Below, one piece after another: positions 35,388 through 50,300 of a stretch of 64,000 bases of DNA. The DNA comes from Amborella trichopoda. Taxonomy: Eukaryota; Streptophyta; Magnoliopsida; Amborellales; Amborellaceae. The position numbers and the translations under genes were made by a program. The stretch is from positions 538,735-602,734 of the forward strand of contig NW_006498246.1 of the NCBI RefSeq assembly GCF_000471905.2, written 5' to 3'. The notes beneath the pieces are model-generated. The model searched no databases and had not been told where the DNA came from. It worked only from the letters and a program-made list of their open reading frames with translations. Within the stretch, counting starts at the first letter, position 1. The number at the start of each line of letters is the position of its first letter.

Positions 35388-38300
35388 GCTCATCTTTGTC
35401 AAGTCTTTGGTTCCTCTTGCATGCTTTCCTTGGTGAGTTTCCCTGTGTATAATATATGATACATTGATTTTCCTTTCCCCATTCCTGCAATACTTTGTTC
35501 AATGTTACAAACTCGGCTCGGGCTTGGGACTCGACTCCCTGCTTGAGCTAAGTAACTCAGGCGAGTTCAACTGCATTTTTGTAAGTCCTGCACCAGCCCA
35601 AAAAGGGCTAAAAGGTTGCCAAAAATGTTTGTGAAAAATAATTAAAAATTAATAAAAAGAAATAAGTTATAAAGTTATCAAAAGTCTATAAATGGTAGAA
35701 AAAATATATCGAATATGGATTAAGAAAAATTGTTTTATAGCTTGAAAAATTTCGAAAAATGCTAGCAGGAATATAGAACATTAGAGTATATAAGAAGAAA
35801 AATTTACAAATCATAATAAAGTCTTTGATTTTTTAAATAAATTTAAAAAAGCTGGGTTTGTCTACGAAACTCGCCTTAGTAGGTTGACGAGGTCAAGTGA
35901 CTCAGTCGAGTTCTAGTCAACTCAGCGGAGTTTTGAAACACAGCTTTTTGTTTGATTTCATGTGACATCTCTGTTATTGTCTCTAACCAAGGATATCTCT
36001 CTTCCTCAAATCTAGTTTTGATGACTATTTCCTTTCCTAACTTTCTCATTTTGGTTATCTTCTTTTCTGAGCTCATGAAAAATTCCTTGTTTTGGGGAGC
36101 TTTAATAAATGAATTTGGTGAAATTTAAATGGTTGCACTCTGTTGCACTCTGTTGCATTTCGTGATTTGTTTATTTATTAATGTGACGATCTTTAGGGAG
36201 TGGAATATGCTTGCCCTTCCTGAATATGTGTCTTTAATTCAAAACGATGGGGTTTTGTTATTATTCTTTGTTTCTCCACATTCATCTGGTAATGCAATTT
36301 ATCTGCCTTGTTTGCATATTGTTTCATTTTACAAAATTTGGTGCAGCATTTAACTAACACTCAACTGAAAATATCTAGGTTTAGGTGTAGAGACAAGTCA
36401 AGTACTAGAAACATGTGCCTTTGCTTGTTATATTGGCTTTGTTGGGAATTTTCTTATTTCACATTCAATATACGGTTTGTGTTGTTGGGTTTGTGAGTGT
36501 ATAGAAACCAATTCTCTTGACTTGGACTACAATGTCGACAAACTAAAAGCCAATACAACTTGAAATTTTTCAATAAACTTGAAATTACAACTTCCACAAT
36601 CAAATTACAGCAATGTCACTTTGACTACAATGAGCTATTGACTTCTAAATACACTTAAATGAGAGGATACAACTCAATTAGGGTCCCTTACACTCGATTA
36701 AAACAAGTTACAAAAAGAGATCATCAAACTACACATGTATACTGTGCTTTTGAAAGTTCAGCACCACTTAAACTTACGAAGCAAAACTATACATCAATAG
36801 ACTTCATGAAACTCATCACAATGTGATCTCCATTACATCAACATACATATGCTCAAGTGTGCAATGCATCATGACCATGGGAAGCCAAGCAAAGCTCTCA
36901 AGTGCTCGATTTACGGCTTTGGGCCTTAACTATGTGCCATTGGGTGACATGTGATGGCATACCTCAAGATTGGGTCAATTCATCATTTAATAAGTGGGAA
37001 GCCAAGCATCTATTGATACACACTTAAAACATGAAAGGATTTGTAGAGATTTAAAGATCAAAACAAGAATGAAAATCATGGGAGAAAACCGGGCTTTCAA
37101 ACACAAAATCGGTTTGATTGAGTTCACAATTCGGTTCACAAAAATTTCGGCATAATCTCCTCTTATGAAATCAATAATTCAAGAGGTCAAGAAGAAGATA
37201 GGAGTGGCTGATTTGATCATGAAAAGCTCAGAAAAATATTGGCAAAAATGCTTCAAAATTCAAGAAAGAAAGCTCATGGAAAACTATGTCAAAATGTGCA
37301 TAGATGAAGCCTTTAAACTATATGGATCAAGAAAAGAAAAAAACAGTTAACAATATATATATATATAAAATAAAAAAAAAAAAACACTTTATAGATCAAG
37401 AGAGATCAATGATGATTCAAAGGATCAGAGATCTAATTGTCAAAAGCTGAAGAAATGTTGTTGTATTGAGAATTTACAGCAAGGAGAAACTTAAGAAATC
37501 AATGAAAATAGAAAGATCTTACTCAATTGTTGAAGGCTTGAAGACGAGATCATGCATGTCTTGAAAATGAGCTTTGAATCACCATTCATCGAATAGTATA
37601 TGACCTTTGATGGAGTTCTTCTCTCACATTAACATGGAGGATTTTAAGAGAGAGAAAGGAGGAGGGAGACTAGCTGGCGCATGCCACTTTGGAGGGAAAT
37701 TTGTGAATTCATGTGTATGGAATGAAGCTTCAAGGGGGTATTTATAAGCTTCTAACACTCAAGTGTGGAGATGCTTCTAGATGGATGAATCTGGGCTTTT
37801 CATGTCATCTACCAATGCCTATAAAGACATGCATGATCCTAGCCACCATCCACCATCATGCCATTAAGATGTGTGGTATGGATTTGAACACTTTTACCCT
37901 CTTTTAATTCACCCCAATTTCCCCCAGTTATCAAAAAGCCTATGCTCCTTACATTTAATAAAGCTAAAACCATGATGGAGGGTATGCCCTTATGGTCATT
38001 TGTCAAAATTTTCAGCAAAAAGTAAATCTTAAAAATTCCCTCTATTTTATAAGAGCATGTGGGGCTATTGAAATCATGCTTCCTAAGCTACGTAGTTAAT
38101 TGCATATTTACCATATACCCTTAGGGTTATGCTTGTATACGAACCCTATACCTCTTCTAGAATCCTCCACACATGTGCACAAACCACTTGCTTTAGGCAT
38201 TAAACATGTGCCATAATAAATTTTCCAAAAAACTTAATATTTCATAAAATGCCAAAATTCATCATAGATGTGCACAAACCACTTGCTTTAGGCATTAAAC

Positions 38301-41300
38301 ATACATGTGCACAAACCACTTGCTTTAGGCATTAAACTTGTGGAAAAATAAATTTTCCAAAACACTTAATATTTCATAAATGCCAAAATTCAACACCCTT
38401 AAGTTAAAACCACCAACTATGAAATGACATGGGGGTTCCCTAGTGGGTTGACATTACCCCCACATCATCTCCATATGGGGGGGATGTGGGACCCCTCAAG
38501 CCAACACGTGGACACCCATTGGCCATTTGGGTGTCTTGTGTGGGTCTTGGGGGACTGTCCTTGTTTGTTATTTTTTTCAAATAATTCCGGAACATAGATT
38601 TTCTTGCTCAAAAAAATCCTAAAATTTTTCATAAATCCATAAAAGTCATTTTAATGATTTTTCATCAAAATAAATTATTTTGGTATTGTTTTAAAATATT
38701 TACAAAAGAAATTAGAATTCTTGGAGTTTAATTACAAAATGGAGCACTTCACTCTGCTAGACCCGGAATTCAAAGCCATCTTCTCGATATGACCCATCAG
38801 ACTCATGACCCACAATATATAACCAGGGGCTCATGATTTCAGCCTATCAAAGTCAAAACGATGTGCGATTCTGAATCCCCACGTTTAAGTGGATTTTAAG
38901 TGCACCCCCTAGAGGACAAGCACACACATGGTGTGGGGGTTCTTCTCTCGGCACATGTGCATAGCTCTAACAAGTGGATCCTTGGAAGAGCGGCTTCCCA
39001 TGCATTGCGACTGTATATGCACATGCTACGAGAAGGTTCTAAGAATCAAGGATTTAGGTCAATGTCCTCTATTGGCCCTAACCTTCCTGTACAGGGCTTT
39101 TTGTCATCAAGATTATACATAAATTGTATTGCCCTGACACATCACTCAGTCAAGACGCACAAACATAACAGCCGGCTTTGACTAAGAGGTAACCCTCTCA
39201 ACTGTCTTGGTACCTCCCGTGCATACAAATCCTCCTCATGACTTAATCGGGATTCCATGACTCTTAGTCCTAGTGCGTCAAGATCATAGAGTCATGTCGC
39301 TCTTTTACTCCCATTGAAGTTAAAAGCCATTGAAAATGTCACAATTTACAGCCTTGAAAGGCCATGATTCCAACATGGTCTCCATTTTCTTTTTTGGAGG
39401 AAAGGACTAGTTTATCTTTAAAAAATTGTAATTGAATTTTGCTTTGGTGGGTAACTGCTGTCTATGAAGCATTCTGCTTGCTAAATGATTGTTCGATTCC
39501 AAACTTTATGGGAATTGTTTGTGATGGATTATGAAATGTGGTGAAATGACTTCTGCAACTAAATTCTTTGAACATGCAGTTTCTTGGAACTCCATGGTTT
39601 ATTTACCAATTGCTATTGGAGAGATTAAAAATGCAAGAAAGCTCTTCAATGCCATCCCCAAGAAACTATCATCTCTTAAGGTGGGAATTGAATGCCTTTC
39701 GAGAACTTGGTATCTTGGAATGTGATAGTAGCTGCTTATGTTAGGAACTCTTGTTATGATCATACTTTGAAAACCTTTGGAGAGATGCTAAATACTAGAC
39801 TTGAACCTGATGAGATCTCATTTCTAGCTGTTCTTCTTGCCTGTGCCCATCTAGTCAGTGGCCTTGGTTGATTGATCAATACATAATAGGAAGAGAGAGA
39901 TTTCAAATTAAATTTAGCAACCAGCAATACACTAACGGACTTGTACATTATTGTAGTGACATCAAGGATGTAGAACTAGTGTTTCGAAGAATGCAATTCA
40001 AATTGAAGCTGAGGATTTATCATTATGCTAAATGGTTAATCTATTGGGCATGCTGGATTGTTGTAAGAAGTGATAGAGGTCATTCGTATAGGCATTCATA
40101 AAAAGCCTATGAAGCCTAACTCTGCTACTGGGCACTTTACTTTGGTCTTGTAAGATTCATGTCAATTATATTCTTTAATCGAATATTTATGCAGCCACTG
40201 GGATGTGGGATGATTTGAGTTTTTTGAGAACAAGGATGAGAGAGGTATAGATGGAAAAGACTCTAAGCTATAGTTTGATTGAGGTGAATAACTCAGTTCA
40301 TGAATTTGCATTGTGAGAAGATCTACTTTACATTAAAGGGTCGTTTGGATACCTGGAAATATATTGTATGTGAAATATATTACAGGCGTAATACATTATT
40401 GCGTAATGCATTACGTGCAAATGGATTGTCACTGTTTGGGTAGTGTTTAGGTGCAACTTGGGAAATACATTGCTACTATTTGGCTATGTCTGGAAGACAT
40501 ATGAAAAATGCATTACCATCCAAATATGAAAAATATGGCTATGTTTGGCAAACATGATTAAACTTTGGTTTCAACATAATAAGTCATTGGAATAATATGA
40601 TTGGAATAACATGATTTTATTGTGATAAATCTTATTTTTATTTATTTTTTATAGAAGTATTTCAAATGTCCATCTCTCTATATATAATTTCAAATAAGCA
40701 ATAAATTTATGATACCAAAATCAAAATCTTTATGGTACAAGTTAAAAAATCGGAAGAAGTTTGATTAGTAAACTAGAAGGTTTGGGAAGAAGTTTGATTA
40801 GTAAACTAGAAGGTTTGGTATTTGCAGTAGAAAATTTTTATGCATTGGAGGAGACTAAAGAGGTATCTTATTTCAATTTAGCTTTTACTAGTCTCTTACG
40901 AGGATTATGTTGTATGAAATTTTTTATTATGATTGTGTTGTGTAGTTTCTCATCGATTACCAATTATTATTTTTATTATTTTTGTTTTTATACGAGAGCT
41001 GATGGCAGGCTACAACCCAAATTGGGGATAGAGGGATGTAGAAATTTTTTTATTATGATTGCAGTAGAAAATTGTTCCTCATCAAGTTCTACAACTGTTC
41101 AAATCAATTTAGATTTTCCCTTACTTTCACTTACCAATTATTAAAATTACCAATTATTAAAAATTTTGTCTTTATATGAGAGTCAGATGAGGGCTACAAC
41201 CCAAATTGGGGATAGAGGGATGTAGAAATTTTTTATTATGATTGCGGTAGAAAATTGTCCTCGTATATCTGTTCAAATCAATTTAGATTTCCCTTTTCAT

Positions 41301-44300
41301 ATCCCCTACTTTCACTTTCTACTTACCTTAATAATTATACAATACAGCGTATAGGGAAATGTTTTTTTAAGCGGGGGTAGGGCAGAGAGATGCACGTGAA
41401 AGATTTTCAAAGATTACCTGTCAACCTCGTAATAGATTTTTCATCCTTCACCTCGCGTAGTGGATTTCGTGATTTTTTGGAAAATCTCGGGTAATGTCGA
41501 GTAATGTCTTTCCATTTTCTTACTATTAAAGTGTACCCAAACAGTGTAAATGTCATATTTCTTTGTAATCTATTGTCACGTAATAGATTTCCACATTCCC
41601 AAACGGCCCCTAAATGAATTGAGTAATAAAAAATGTAGGGAATTTTCCAAGCTTTAAGGGCTCTGCAATACCCATTTGGGGTAATATTTGCCGAGTGATA
41701 GGGGTTAGGGTCAATGTTTTCTATGAGTCATATCTACTCCGCCGCAAGGCTCATTGTTGCTCATGTATGGTTTGTAATCCTTGCAGGATTAGTTTCCTTG
41801 CCCTTCTGCACTTGCTCTAGGTCAAGGCCTTTTTCAAGAGGAGAGGCATAGAGGATAGTCTAGAGATCACATTTTAGGATGAATCTGCAGGATGATGAAG
41901 TAGACTTCCATGTTATCTTGAGAAGCTATATGTTTTCGTGTGTCAGTGTCAATAGGCTTGCATGATATGAGATTGTAGCAATCAAGTCTCGATTTATCAA
42001 TAAAGAACAAAAACGATTCAAAGGCAAATATAATGCAAAATGTCAACCATTTTTTGGTGATCTGAACTATCTAACTCATTAGTCCTACTATGGATGGGCA
42101 AAAATCTCGTTTATTGAACAGATCCTAACATCTCATCATAACTAGCTAATTTCTAGAATCCTATGTTCCCAGATATTAGGTTCTATCAAACAGCAGATTG
42201 TACAATCTCGAGGGATCTAGATAGGGTATCAAACAAGGGGTCTTGATGCGAAGGACATCAAATAGCTGGCTGAACCGAATTTTATTTCATGGACGTGATT
42301 CAAATTATCTGGGCTGAGCTGAATGGACTTGTTTGGAATTGTCTAGTTTGTTGTTGTTTTTGGGATTTTGTAGTAAATGCGGGTAAATTAAGTTTTCACA
42401 CAATGTTGAGGGTGTTGGAAAGTGACATGGAGTCGATATAATAAGTATGGTCCATGCTTCCCATGTAGCCAATGTAATGACGGTTCCAATGTAATCAATG
42501 GTAAATGAGTCAATGTTTAGGGTTCTAAAGTTGATAAGTTCCAAGGTGGTATATGAATCAACATATTGTGGGTTTCAAGGTCAAGGTTGGTGAGTAACAA
42601 CACATGGGGCTTGCATGCATAAGGACTCGAATCCATGGCGATTTGGAGAGCTAGGGCAAGTCTAAAAGCTACTCTACGTTTGGGGGTGTATCGTATAGTC
42701 AATGTTCAAATTAGGGGTGTATGTGGAGTGTTCTATAAATATTGTTTTATTTCCTTTGCTATACATGAAAGGTGGTTGCTTGATTGATGAGATGAAATTA
42801 TCTTTTCCTACTTGTTGTAGTTGAGATTTGCTAAAACGTGCATGTTGGAATATCTCTATTTGGTATAATGGTGCAACCTACTTGGTGTAGCGGCACAATT
42901 AGAGCTAGAAAGACCTTTGTTTTTCCCTTCTTGACAGTGAACAATAAAGTCTTTTCCTTGTTTTGCTGACTAGCGCGATGGATTGGTTGTTGTTGCTAAA
43001 TTGGCCTTCAATCTTCTTGTTTTGTGTTCTCGATGTTGTAGTGAGTAATTAGACCTATTGCTCTGGATCCCCTATTTGTTTACAAGGAAGATAAGAATCA
43101 AAAGGAGCAAACTACCTAATCATCATTCTCAGGCTAATCATAGAACACAGAAGTTGTGGTATCTTATGGATGTAACATAGGTCACATACCTCAGGATATA
43201 AGATTGCAAAACCCGAAATTTCCTCTCTAGAGTAGAAATGGACATGGCCAAAACTTTTAAGAAATGATAGGCGGAGTTCTCAATATTCAGATGGACAATA
43301 TTCTAGTTCATGGGCTCTTTCCATCGTATAAGTTTTTCTGTGGATATAAATAAAGATAGGGTCTAGATCTCGTTTACCTTGGAATGAAATGTAAGGTAGA
43401 TGTTTCTGTCGGAGAGGAGAGCATGCTCCATGCATAAGATTGTCGTCCTAGTGTCAAATCGGGAACATGGATTGGGATTATTCGAGACCAATTAAACACA
43501 ACCCATTGATCATGTTGGTCGATTGATCAAGGAGTAATTTTTCTTTTTCATTGTCAAGAAAGGAAAGGAATAAGGGTCTTTTCGGCCCTAACCGAGTCAC
43601 TACACCAAATAGGGCTGCACCACTATACCAAGTAGAGATCTTCCAACACATGTTGGGCAAATGTAAAGTACACCAAGTAAGAGAAAAATAATTTCATCTC
43701 GTTAATCAATCAACACCCTTTCATGCAAAACAAAAAAGAAGTATTTGTATAACATTCCGTGCACAACCTAATTTGAACAATGACTAAGATGATTCAAGAA
43801 AACCTTCATCCCCCCCAAAAAAGTAGACGAACTTCTAGACTGCTCATTCTCTCTGAGTCCTCATGCATGCAAGTCGCCATGAGTCCAAGCCTCCCTATGT
43901 TGCTACTCACCAACGTCCACCTTAAGACCCACAAGATGTTGACTCTAAGGTTGTCAAAATGTTGACTCTAAGGTTGTCCTCATCGATCATTTACTAATTA
44001 GAACCTTAACTACATTGACTAGATGGGAAACATGGGCTACACTTGCTACATGGATTCCAAGCCATTCTTTACTCTTAACATTATTTTAAAACCCAATTAC
44101 CCCAATTAGGTACATATCTTGAAAACACCCAATAAACAAGATAATTTCAAGCAAGTCCATACAACTTTGTCAGTTAATGCCAATTGTTGAGGTTTTGTGG
44201 CTATTAAAGACCTTATGAGAGCATGTACTAAAAACATTATAGTAAAATGTTCGCTCCAGTGGGAATATGGTCGACTTTGGACAATGAGGCACTGCTAGTG

Positions 44301-47300
44301 CCAAGACTCATTTGAGCTTTGACTGGCTATGGCTCATAGGTGATGTTCAAAACCCATAGTCTTGGGCATTGTGTAAGCACAACTGATGATAGTTTCGATG
44401 GAGGGTTATCCCTTAATGAAGTCGGAGTTGTGCCGAGAATAGTTTGGTCAGGGGACTCCATGAGACCCCTGTATGTGATGGATGGCTGAAGAGGATAAGG
44501 GTCATAATCCTCATCATTACCGTCACACAACATGTACACTAGATAGTCGTCTGGGAAGTGGCAGTTTTGGATAAAGTTGTACGACTTGTACATGTTCGGA
44601 AGAGATGACTCCCCACAATACTGGACTGTGTTGGAAGGATCCTTAAAACATAGTGTTCAAATGGGGTCTAGAGTTGTCCTCAGGGAGGGACCTGTAATCC
44701 ATGGATTATAATCGTGTCTCCTTCACTTATTGAATGACTTTGATAGTTCAATCATGAACCCCTGCGAAGGGCTGTGGGTCATAGAAACTATTGAGTCAGT
44801 TTGAGGAGGTGCAGTGAGATACGGTCTCTAGAAAGGATGGAGTCCTCAGTATATTTGTTATAATCATAATTCTATAGATCTTATTCCCATCAAATATCTT
44901 TGAATATATTTTTATATGTTTTAATTATTTTTAGATAATTAAAAATTATTTTTTGGACCTCTCTAGATATTTTATTTTATTAAAAAATGATTTTTAATGA
45001 GAGAATAAAAAATTGAATTTATTTTAATCAGAGATAAAATAAATTATTTAATGACAATATAAAATTTATTTGATCTTTTGAAAATTAAATTTTTATATAT
45101 TGGGGTCCCATTGGATTTATTGGCCCCACCGATTAGTGTGGCGTGGGGCCCACATGGCCACCCATGAGGTGGGGTGTCCCACCTCTTATTCTTTCCTAAA
45201 TTGGTTGGTTCTAATTAAGCCACATGGTGACTTGAGAATTTTAGGAAAGTGTGATGTAGAGATTTTAATTGATTTCAAAAGGGGAAAGTATAAGATTTAA
45301 TTGATTTTGATTTTGTACTTTCTTTATTTTATATTTTGATGGGAACAGAGTTATGGAACTGATGGAAAATGGTTCCACCTTATTCCTTTAGTCATGATGG
45401 TTGATCTAAAGAATAAATGGATGAGATCTTTTCACCCCACAGGTCTCCAAGATCAAAGTTTAATATTAAATTTACAAAGATGAAAAATCCCTAACCCTAG
45501 AAACCCTAGCCTTTATTTAATAAAAACTAGCTATGGGGGCTCATTCTAAAGACACTTGATCTCTCGCTCTCTCTAAGCCAAACAGGTGGCACACCCCTCT
45601 CTAATCTCTCTCTAAATTAGGGTTTAGGAAGCACAAAGAAACCCTAAGGGGTGGCACGCCCAAGCCACAACACCCTAGCCTTCTAGTTTTGGCCTTATGC
45701 TCATGTGTTGGAATTTGGTCTAGATTATCCTATGAATGTCATGTTCTTAGCGAGTTTTGCCTTGGCTTCCCAAATTGTGAGACAAGTTCTTGAACCTAGA
45801 TCTGTGCCATTGGTGGAGGAGACTTGGTGTGGGGTATGTTAAGTCCTTAGGAGTAACTTGAGGCAAGGTATACGGTAATTTTTTGGTTTATGCTCTTTTG
45901 ATTTAATTGCACCATTTATTTAATTTTCAGATCTATGTTGTGAATGTAATTTTATTTTAATAGCAAGCGAGTGTTTTTGGTGTTTTATTTGTTTCACATA
46001 TTGTATTTGGATACTTGTGAGTGATTCGGGTGGCAATACAAAAGAAAAGATAGAAAAATTTTAATTGGTATTGACTTGCCCGGTCACATAGTCCACCTTT
46101 TACCAATCACGCCCATGAAATAAAATTTGGTTCAGCCGGCTCTTGGAGGAGATTTGCATCATATTTGCAAGTTCAGCTCTCCAGAAGCCCAAGTCCTTAG
46201 ACCCGGGTTTTTCCAATCCTAGTGTTTTTCTAGATCCCCATTGTCAAACGTGCGCATAAGTCTTTGTCCTCTAGAAAGAACCTTTCAATTGAATCTGTAA
46301 ATACTTTCCTGTTTTCAGGCTATTGGCCCTATCTGTAGGTAATCTTCTAAATGCCTCCATGTCAAATCTGTCCTGGAATCTAGTTTCTTTCCAGTACAAG
46401 CCCCTAAAGAAAGAATCCATTGCCCCCGTGATCCCATGTTCATCAAAGTGTCTTTCTCCTTCCCCATTCCTAGATATGGTGTTTTTCCTCCTGGAGACAA
46501 TTAGCATACATGTAAAAGTATTTAGTATTTCAATTCTCCTTTTGAAGTCACAGACTTGAAGATTTCTTCCACCGACTATTTTCTTCTCGTATCTACATTA
46601 CCTCGATGAACTCTCTCAGATTCCCTTTTGTTGTCTTGTTCATTAGATTTCTCTGGAGCTGTGATCTCAGTAAGCGATGATCTTTTCCTTTGCTCTACAT
46701 GCCCAAAACTTCTTATCTGGTTGGTTATTTGAAGAAGTAAAAGAAGGACCTCTTAAAGCCTCTTATGGTTTGTATCTTTTGTTTTTTGCATGAACTATCA
46801 AATGTTGGTCAATCATGATGCGTAATGGAATGAACATTTTTGGTTGAATATTTTTTTATTGGATTTTTGTTTCTGACAGATCTAATATGCCTCAACTTTT
46901 GATATTCATGTTGGAAAGAATTTATGTGCTATCTACCTCTTTTTGATTAGTTGAGAGCAATTGTTTGATGAATGAAAAGTTTCTTCTTGATCTCATTTAG
47001 ACATGCATGTAACCAGGTCATTCATAGAAAATTCCCATGCTGGCATCAAGATTTCTCCTCAAGATCATGGCTATGTCGGAATGAGTGATAGGCTTGTGAC
47101 AATCACAGGTTCCCTTGAGGAGCAGTTGCAGGCTGTCTCCTTGATTATTTCCAAGTTAATAGAAGATCCGCATTACTCACAATGGGCAAATTCTCCTCTT
47201 TCATATACAGGTGCGGACTCCTCTAAAGTTACCTTCCATCAGTATGGAGGCTTTTTCGACCTTGGATATATTGCTCATTAATGTGTAGTTTTGATTCATA

Positions 47301-50300
47301 TTATATGATCCTTGTTTTGTGGGGCATGTATCCACGTACTCGTGAGCCCGTACTGGGTTTTGTCTCTGATTTAACTCGTAGATCTCAATTATTTTCTTGT
47401 GCAAGATAGATTCCAAGATGTAGCTTGTTGCCATTACAACAGTGCACGATTTTTAGCCTGTTGAAGAATAAAGCTTGGGGATTCATTACCGTTTCCTGAA
47501 ATTGAACATTTTCTTCTTGAATGGATCTTAGCAAAATTTCTTGAATCAATGCTGTATGCTGAATTTGTTAGATGCTTTAATATATATTTCATACAAAAAA
47601 TTTGACACGTGCAAGAGATTGACTTTAAGAACAATGTCCTAGACAGAAAACCAGGTCCAAGTTTGTCATAGTATGTAGACCAACCTAGATGATCTTTAGT
47701 CGAGCATATGCTAGGCTGTAATAAGTTAATGAAGTTTCAAATATTCAAGCCAAAAAGGGGTGCATCAGAGAATTTAGTCGTCAGGTACTTCAGTTTCTAT
47801 TTGTGTATTGGCCAACAAAGGGTGCATCAGAGAATTTAGCTGCCAGGTACTTCAGTTTCCACTTGTGTATTGGCCAAGCAAAGGAGTCACTGAGAATCTG
47901 TCCTTTGGTGGCCTGAAAAGAAGAATGACACCATTACTCTCATGATGGATATCCTAGTAAATCCATGATTCTACTTAAAATTTTCCTGTTTTGAGTACTC
48001 ATCAACGACTTCAAGAAACTTGAGAAGGCTTTAAAGAAACTTCCTATGAAACAAATGAATACAGGAATCTCAGTTATACCATTGGTTTGAGAGCTACAAA
48101 TCTGAAATCAATGATGAGATTTCTGTTTAATGCTGGTAAGTGGCTCCTTCTCCATTAGTGCATGTGGAGGTATTTAAATAGATGGCAATATGTGGAACGA
48201 GTTTTATAGGCAAAGTACGTCATAGGTGTAATTGACATTATAGAGAATAGTTAGAGGTTTTTTGGCTTATGCTTTAGTATATGAAATAGAATCAAAGCTT
48301 GGGACCTAGAATTTGAAAGTGAAGTTGGAAAATGGTATGAGAAGGAGATTATGGAGAGCTGCTTCTTAAGGGGCCAAATAAGGTGGAAAAGGGTTAAGGT
48401 GATGTAATGTTACTTGTAGAATAATGATTGGTCTATTGGATTTTTCCATTATGTGCGAACTTATGGGGTCAATATGGGAGAACTAATTGAAGTTCTTGTT
48501 GTGGTTTCTATGGTCTACATGAGCCAGCAAGATAGGTCGAATGGAGTGGCATTGTCTCATTAGTCTTTGAAATTCTATTAAGTCTGTGTATTATAAGATG
48601 GTGGGCATTAGTAATCCTTATTTCGCTGGTCTGTTGGGTCTGGAAGAAAATATTCCTCTTTAAGATTTCAGCGTACTTTTGGATGTTTCAAATGACAGTT
48701 AAAGTGTAGGCTTTCAATATCTTAGCATCCTTTGCACATATGCAAGAGAAAAAATGGAATATACAGAAAGCAAAAAACAGAAAGAAATGAAACATTGACC
48801 ACTCCCCCCTCAATGCCGTTTCACCTTAAAAGATTGGGGACATCTTAGGCTTGTGCAAATTTGTTTTTGAAGAATGTCAGCACATGTCATTTCTTTTTTA
48901 CCTCCACACTATGTTTGTTAGTACCTCTATTCTGTAATTAATCAGGACTCACCTATGTCAACTCAGCTCATGTAGGTGCACATGTCTAAAGCTACTCAAC
49001 TTGTCATGCACATGCAGTTCTGGAAAAACTTGCTGACTTATTTAGAACTTCGCCTAGTCCTGACTCCTATCCGGATCCTATTGAAAACAGCAAATATTCT
49101 CTATATCATCTGAGTTTTGTCTATCAAGACTCGGTGAGTCACCTCGTGACTTACTGAGTTTACTGATTTGCCTGGACTCAAGGCTTAATCAAGTCCAGAG
49201 CCAAGCCTGAGTCATAAACATTGGATGTTATAGAGTGGAAGGTGGCTTTTTGGAACATCATGGGTCTGCGTTTTGTTGGGCTATTTTCCATGCTAGTGTT
49301 TGAAAATGTGCCTACTCGGGCTCTGACTCACCCGAGTTGCCCAGAACCTGTAGGGTGCCAGGTCCTGTTGAAAACTTTGGGAACTGGTTGAGTCTCACCA
49401 GTTACTGAGGTTAGCATCTTATTTGGCTGAGCCCTTTTTGGACTCGGCCAAGCAGATCCCGCTGCCTTAAGCTCAGGCCCTACCCGGTTCTGAGTCTTAG
49501 TGATGTTCTCAATCATAGTTCTTTGTCATTTTCAAGAGAACATACATGGAAAACACCAGGAAAATTAAGGGGGAGAACAGTGCAATCTGCCTGAGGTCAT
49601 GGAGAGTAGACCAGAGGAGTGGTGAGTGGTCATTAGCTGGGTGACTGTTCATAGATTGCCCCTCATGGAAGGTTGAAATCTTCGGTCATGGCCAAAGGGT
49701 GGATATAGGCTGTCAAAAGATTTGAAGAAATTAAAGAAACAAGAGAAAAACAAAAACAATAGAATAATTGTTATTCATTTGTTTGTTTCTTTGTTGATTT
49801 ATATTTAAATAGTGAGGTCTTTAGCTGCTTCTCAAGTCTCTTGGTTTTAACTAGTCTGAAGAGCTATTATTAGTCATGGGCAAAGAGGCACTACCGGATT
49901 TTTACTTTCTACTGTGTCAAAGGGAGAGATTCATAACTATGAGTTGGATTTAGAAAGATTGAATGGTCCCTTGGGGACTTCATTAATCTTGGCTTTTAGA
50001 TTCAAAATATATATGTCATTCTCGTGTAAATATAGACTACCTTTTTAGGTGATATTGGCAAGCATGGGAGCTAAGGGGATGTGGTTACTGTATTGGGATT
50101 CTACCAAACATAGTTTATTCATCCTTACAGGGCCTTACTTTTTGGCTTTTCATTGATTAAATATAATTTGATAGAATTGGAAGGTTCCTTCTGCACCCCC
50201 ACCCCCCTACAAAAGATTTTTCATCTGTTTTTTGGAAAGCTCTTTATCCAGTTGATGGCCCCATTTATTATTCAATGGGGGCTTGCTACAAAATTTCTAC

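Noticed and set aside
46271..46559. 78-residue frames on both strands before exon 4
   Set aside because: No domain and no neighbouring exon structure; likely chance frames near the retroelement edge.
48100..48700. Possible decayed LINE or coding relic in intron 4
   Set aside because: Fragments such as WKRVKVM are too short and non-specific to support a family.
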